Below, piece after piece: positions 62,118-64,000 of a stretch of 64,000 nt of DNA. Position numbers and translations under genes: made by a program. This DNA comes from Lachnospiraceae bacterium (GTDB lineage: Bacteria > Bacillota > Clostridia > Lachnospirales > Lachnospiraceae): NCBI GenBank assembly GCA_900168235.1, contig FUZG01000003.1, positions 332,605-396,604 of the forward strand. The letters run 5' to 3'. The notes below the pieces were generated by a model that was not told the origin of the DNA, ran no database searches, and was given only the letters and a program-made list of their open reading frames with translations. The first letter of the stretch is position 1, and every line of letters begins with the position of its first letter.

Positions 62118-62226
62118 ACGATTTTGAGGAATAATGGCGAAATGAAATGGACGATTTTGCAAGAATGGTATCGAAATAAAATTGACGATTTTGCAGGAAT
62201 TGCGTATAATAAAATCAACGATTTTG
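62118..62226 (+). repeat. ACGATTTTG iteron array overlapping the promoter of the second DUF4143 gene
   Basis: ACGATTTTG at 62118, 62151, 62185 and 62218 (spacing 33, 34, 33 bp, about three helical turns), each extended to about 14 bp by purine-rich GAA. The promoter TTGACG (62182-62187), 17 bp, TATAAT (62205-62210) is built into copy 3, whose ACG is part of the -35. Confidence 0.85.
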
Positions 62227-62246
62227 AAGAAAAGGTCTGTGGAATC

Positions 62247-63575
62247 ATGTTTAAGAGAAAAATATATGATAGTTTACTTCATTGGAAAAACACTTCAAAT
62301 GGAAAAACTGCATTGTTAATAGAAGGTCCTAGACGTGTGGGTAAATCTACTGTTGTTGAAGAATTTGCCAGAAACGAGTATGAAAGCTTTATTCTTGTGG
62401 ATTTTTATACTGCGTCTCCAGAAACCAAAGCATTGTTTGATAACTTGTCGGATTTAAATTATATCTTTTTGCAACTACAGCTAACTTATCAAGTTAGCCT
62501 CAAGGAAAGAAAGTCATGTATCGTTTTTGACGAAGTACAGTTGTGTCCAAAGGCGCGTCAGGCAATAAAAGCTTTGGTGAAGGATGGACGATATGATTAT
62601 ATTGAAACGGGTTCTTTGATATCTATTCGAAAAAATGTAAAGGATATTTTGATTCCAAGCGAAGAGAAAAAGCTTCACATGTATCCGATGGATTACGAGG
62701 AATTTCGATGGGCTTTAGGGGATGAGGTTTCTGTACAGATGCTAAAGCAGTTATATGAATCCAAAAAACCATTGGGGCAAGCTGCATTTAGAAAACAGCT
62801 TCTTGATTTCAGACTATACATGCTTGTAGGTGGTATGCCACAAGCTGTCGAAAGCTACATTTCAACAAATGATTTAAGTAAAGTAGATGATGTCAAAAGA
62901 GATATTTTATCTCTTTACGAGGATGATTTTCGCAAGATTGATCCAACCGGCAAAATATCTGCTCTTTTTGATGCAATTCCTGCGCAGCTTATGGGAAACG
63001 CTTCTAGGTATCAGGTTTCGAGTGTTCTTGGTGCAAGTAGAGCTGGTGATATATTAGAACAGATATCAGAACTTAAAGATTCAGGAACGGTTTTAGTAGC
63101 ATATCACGCCAATGATCCAGGTCCGGGTATGGCTCAAAATAAGGACTTAACAAGGTTTAAATTGTTTACTGCTGATATTGGTTTGTTTATTACACTTGCC
63201 TTTAAGGATAAGGATTTTACAGAAAATGATATATATTCCAAGCTTTTAAGCGGTAAGTTACAGGCTAATTTAGGATATATTTATGAGAACGTTGTTGCTC
63301 AGACTTTAGCAACTGATGGACATGAATTATACTATCATACTTTTTTGAATGAAAAATCACGACATAATTATGAAGTTGATTTTCTAATAGCTGAGAAAAA
63401 TAAGATATCTGCAATAGAAGTTAAAAGCTCAGGTTATAAAAGTCATCCTTCTATAGATGCTTTTTCAGCAAAATTTTCATCACGAATAATTCGTGAGATA
63501 TTGCTGTATACGAAAGACTATCAAAGAGATCAGTCTCTTGATTGTTTACCGATTATGTGGACACAGTTCATTTAA
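62247..63575 (+). CDS. AAA ATPase with DUF4143 domain (copy 2)
   Basis: 442 residues from ATG 62247; the longer frame to 62124 would translate the iterons and is rejected. Walker A EGPRRVGKS (about 25-33), Walker B SCIVFDEVQL, ETGSLIS sensor, then KLHMYPMDYEEFRW and LVGGMPQAVESYI of the family. The C-terminus is PD-(D/E)xK-like: NYEVDFLIAEKNKISAIEVK SSG. Unlike copy 1, the E-x-K is intact. Substrate unknown; not closely similar to copy 1. Confidence 0.85.
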   Translation: MFKRKIYDSLLHWKNTSNGKTALLIEGPRRVGKSTVVEEFARNEYESFILVDFYTASPETKALFDNLSDLNYIFLQLQLTYQVSLKERKSCIVFDEVQLCPKARQAIKALVKDGRYDYIETGSLISIRKNVKDILIPSEEKKLHMYPMDYEEFRWALGDEVSVQMLKQLYESKKPLGQAAFRKQLLDFRLYMLVGGMPQAVESYISTNDLSKVDDVKRDILSLYEDDFRKIDPTGKISALFDAIPAQLMGNASRYQVSSVLGASRAGDILEQISELKDSGTVLVAYHANDPGPGMAQNKDLTRFKLFTADIGLFITLAFKDKDFTENDIYSKLLSGKLQANLGYIYENVVAQTLATDGHELYYHTFLNEKSRHNYEVDFLIAEKNKISAIEVKSSGYKSHPSIDAFSAKFSSRIIREILLYTKDYQRDQSLDCLPIMWTQFI

Positions 63576-63646
63576 AGCAAAAAGATAACCACAATATACT
63601 CCTAAAAAGTGGATGTTCAACTAACAAAAAACCTGGCAGGATTTCC

Positions 63647-63726
63647 GAGACTGTGACAATTTTTCTGTAAATATAAAAAATACATGACCTAGGGCCTCCT
63701 GTGAGATACACTTTTCAAAGGAGGCC
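63647..63726 (+). mobile_element. Left end of an IS256-family element with an RBS-masking hairpin
   Basis: The end looks like an IS256 terminal repeat (GAGACTGTGACAATTTTTCTG from 63647). Between it and the ORF, GGCCTCCT (63693-63700) pairs with AGGAGGCC (63719-63726), hiding the AGGAGG of the transposase gene. This layout is known to block read-through expression of transposases. Confidence 0.75.
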
Positions 63727-63730
63727 TTTA

Positions 63731-64000
63731 ATGATGGGAAAACAGAAGAAACCTGTACACCGTGTACAAATGACTGACGGAAAACGTCAGATTATTCAAC
63801 AGCTTCTTCAAGAATACGATATCCAGACGGCAGAAGATATTCAGGATGCTCTGAAGGATCTTCTGGGCGGTACTATCAAAGAAATGATGGAATCCGAAAT
63901 GGACGAGCATCTAGGTTACAGTAAGTCAGAACGATATGCGTCAGATGATTATCGCAACGGATATAAACAGAAGCAGGTAAATTCAAGTTATGGTTCTTTG
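63731..64000 (+). CDS. IS256-family (mutator) transposase, 5' part (runs off the window)
   Basis: About 90 codons inside the window, start ATG 63731 or 63734. Reads KRQIIQQLLQEYDIQTAEDI, then ALKDLLGGTIKEMMESEMDE and HLGYSKSERYASDDYRNGYK, the conserved N-terminus of IS256/mutator DDE transposases. The catalytic region lies beyond the right edge. Appears intact so far. Confidence 0.9.
   Translation, partial: MMGKQKKPVHRVQMTDGKRQIIQQLLQEYDIQTAEDIQDALKDLLGGTIKEMMESEMDEHLGYSKSERYASDDYRNGYKQKQVNSSYGSL

Noticed and set aside
62124..62246. Longer N-terminus for the second DUF4143 ATPase.
   Set aside because: It would translate the ACGATTTTG iterons and the promoter; family homology starts at ATG 62247.

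Overview
The window reads as chromosome of a Gram-positive anaerobe of the Clostridia, most likely a Lachnospiraceae member. Evidence: moderate GC, AGGAGG ribosome binding sites, the rimP-nusA-ylxR-ylxQ-infB operon, a pyrH-frr-uppS-cdsA-dxr-rseP-ispG-polC run, a dcw cluster without ftsA or murG, NADP-type glutamate dehydrogenase and a DUF5688 protein. This is inferred from gene content and order; no species is claimed.

Layout. 1-20.3 kb is almost entirely minus strand and is housekeeping: the infB end of the nusA operon (rimP looks one domain short), an RluA-type pseudouridine synthase, three tandem tRNA-Glu(CUC) genes, polC, isoprenoid and lipid genes (ispG, dxr, uppS, cdsA), rseP, frr, pyrH, a bactofilin with a very long acidic linker, a polysaccharide deacetylase, a lipoprotein and an ArsP_2-type permease. 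20.4-28.6 kb is an island of about 8 kb studded with four identical tRNA-Leu(AAG) genes. Their 3' flanks are mosaics of palindromes. Between them lie a flippase and deacetylase (plus strand), facing an adenylation enzyme, a carrier protein and a GNAT-like protein (minus strand), plus a MerR regulator. 28.6-34.3 kb carries a MATE exporter, gdhA, an SH3 protein, tRNA-Arg(CCG) and DUF5688. 34.5-48.7 kb holds efp, yqeG, nrdR and the division/wall cluster ftsZ-divIB-ftsW-murD-mraY-PBP-ftsL-rsmH-mraZ, then lgt and ychF.

48.8-64 kb is accessory DNA. Small stand-alone genes (AlkZ-related, MmcQ/YjbR, flavodoxin, DUF1349, ACT, DUF5104, methyltransferases) are mixed with gene debris: an IS21 scar, fragments of an HTH gene, kptA, catA and two GNAT genes, a frameshifted methyltransferase and a broken AbiEi/AbiEii pair. 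Short near-identical spacers recur between unrelated genes there. Two DUF4143-type ATPases each sit behind an iterated promoter array: four palindromes at exact 76-bp period, and four ACGATTTTG iterons at 33-34 bp. An IS256-family element starts at the right edge.

The most unusual signals are these two promoter arrays, the tRNA-Leu/palindrome island around a putative amino-acid decoration module, and the repeated stop-to-start spacers that make the accessory region look like exchangeable cassettes.
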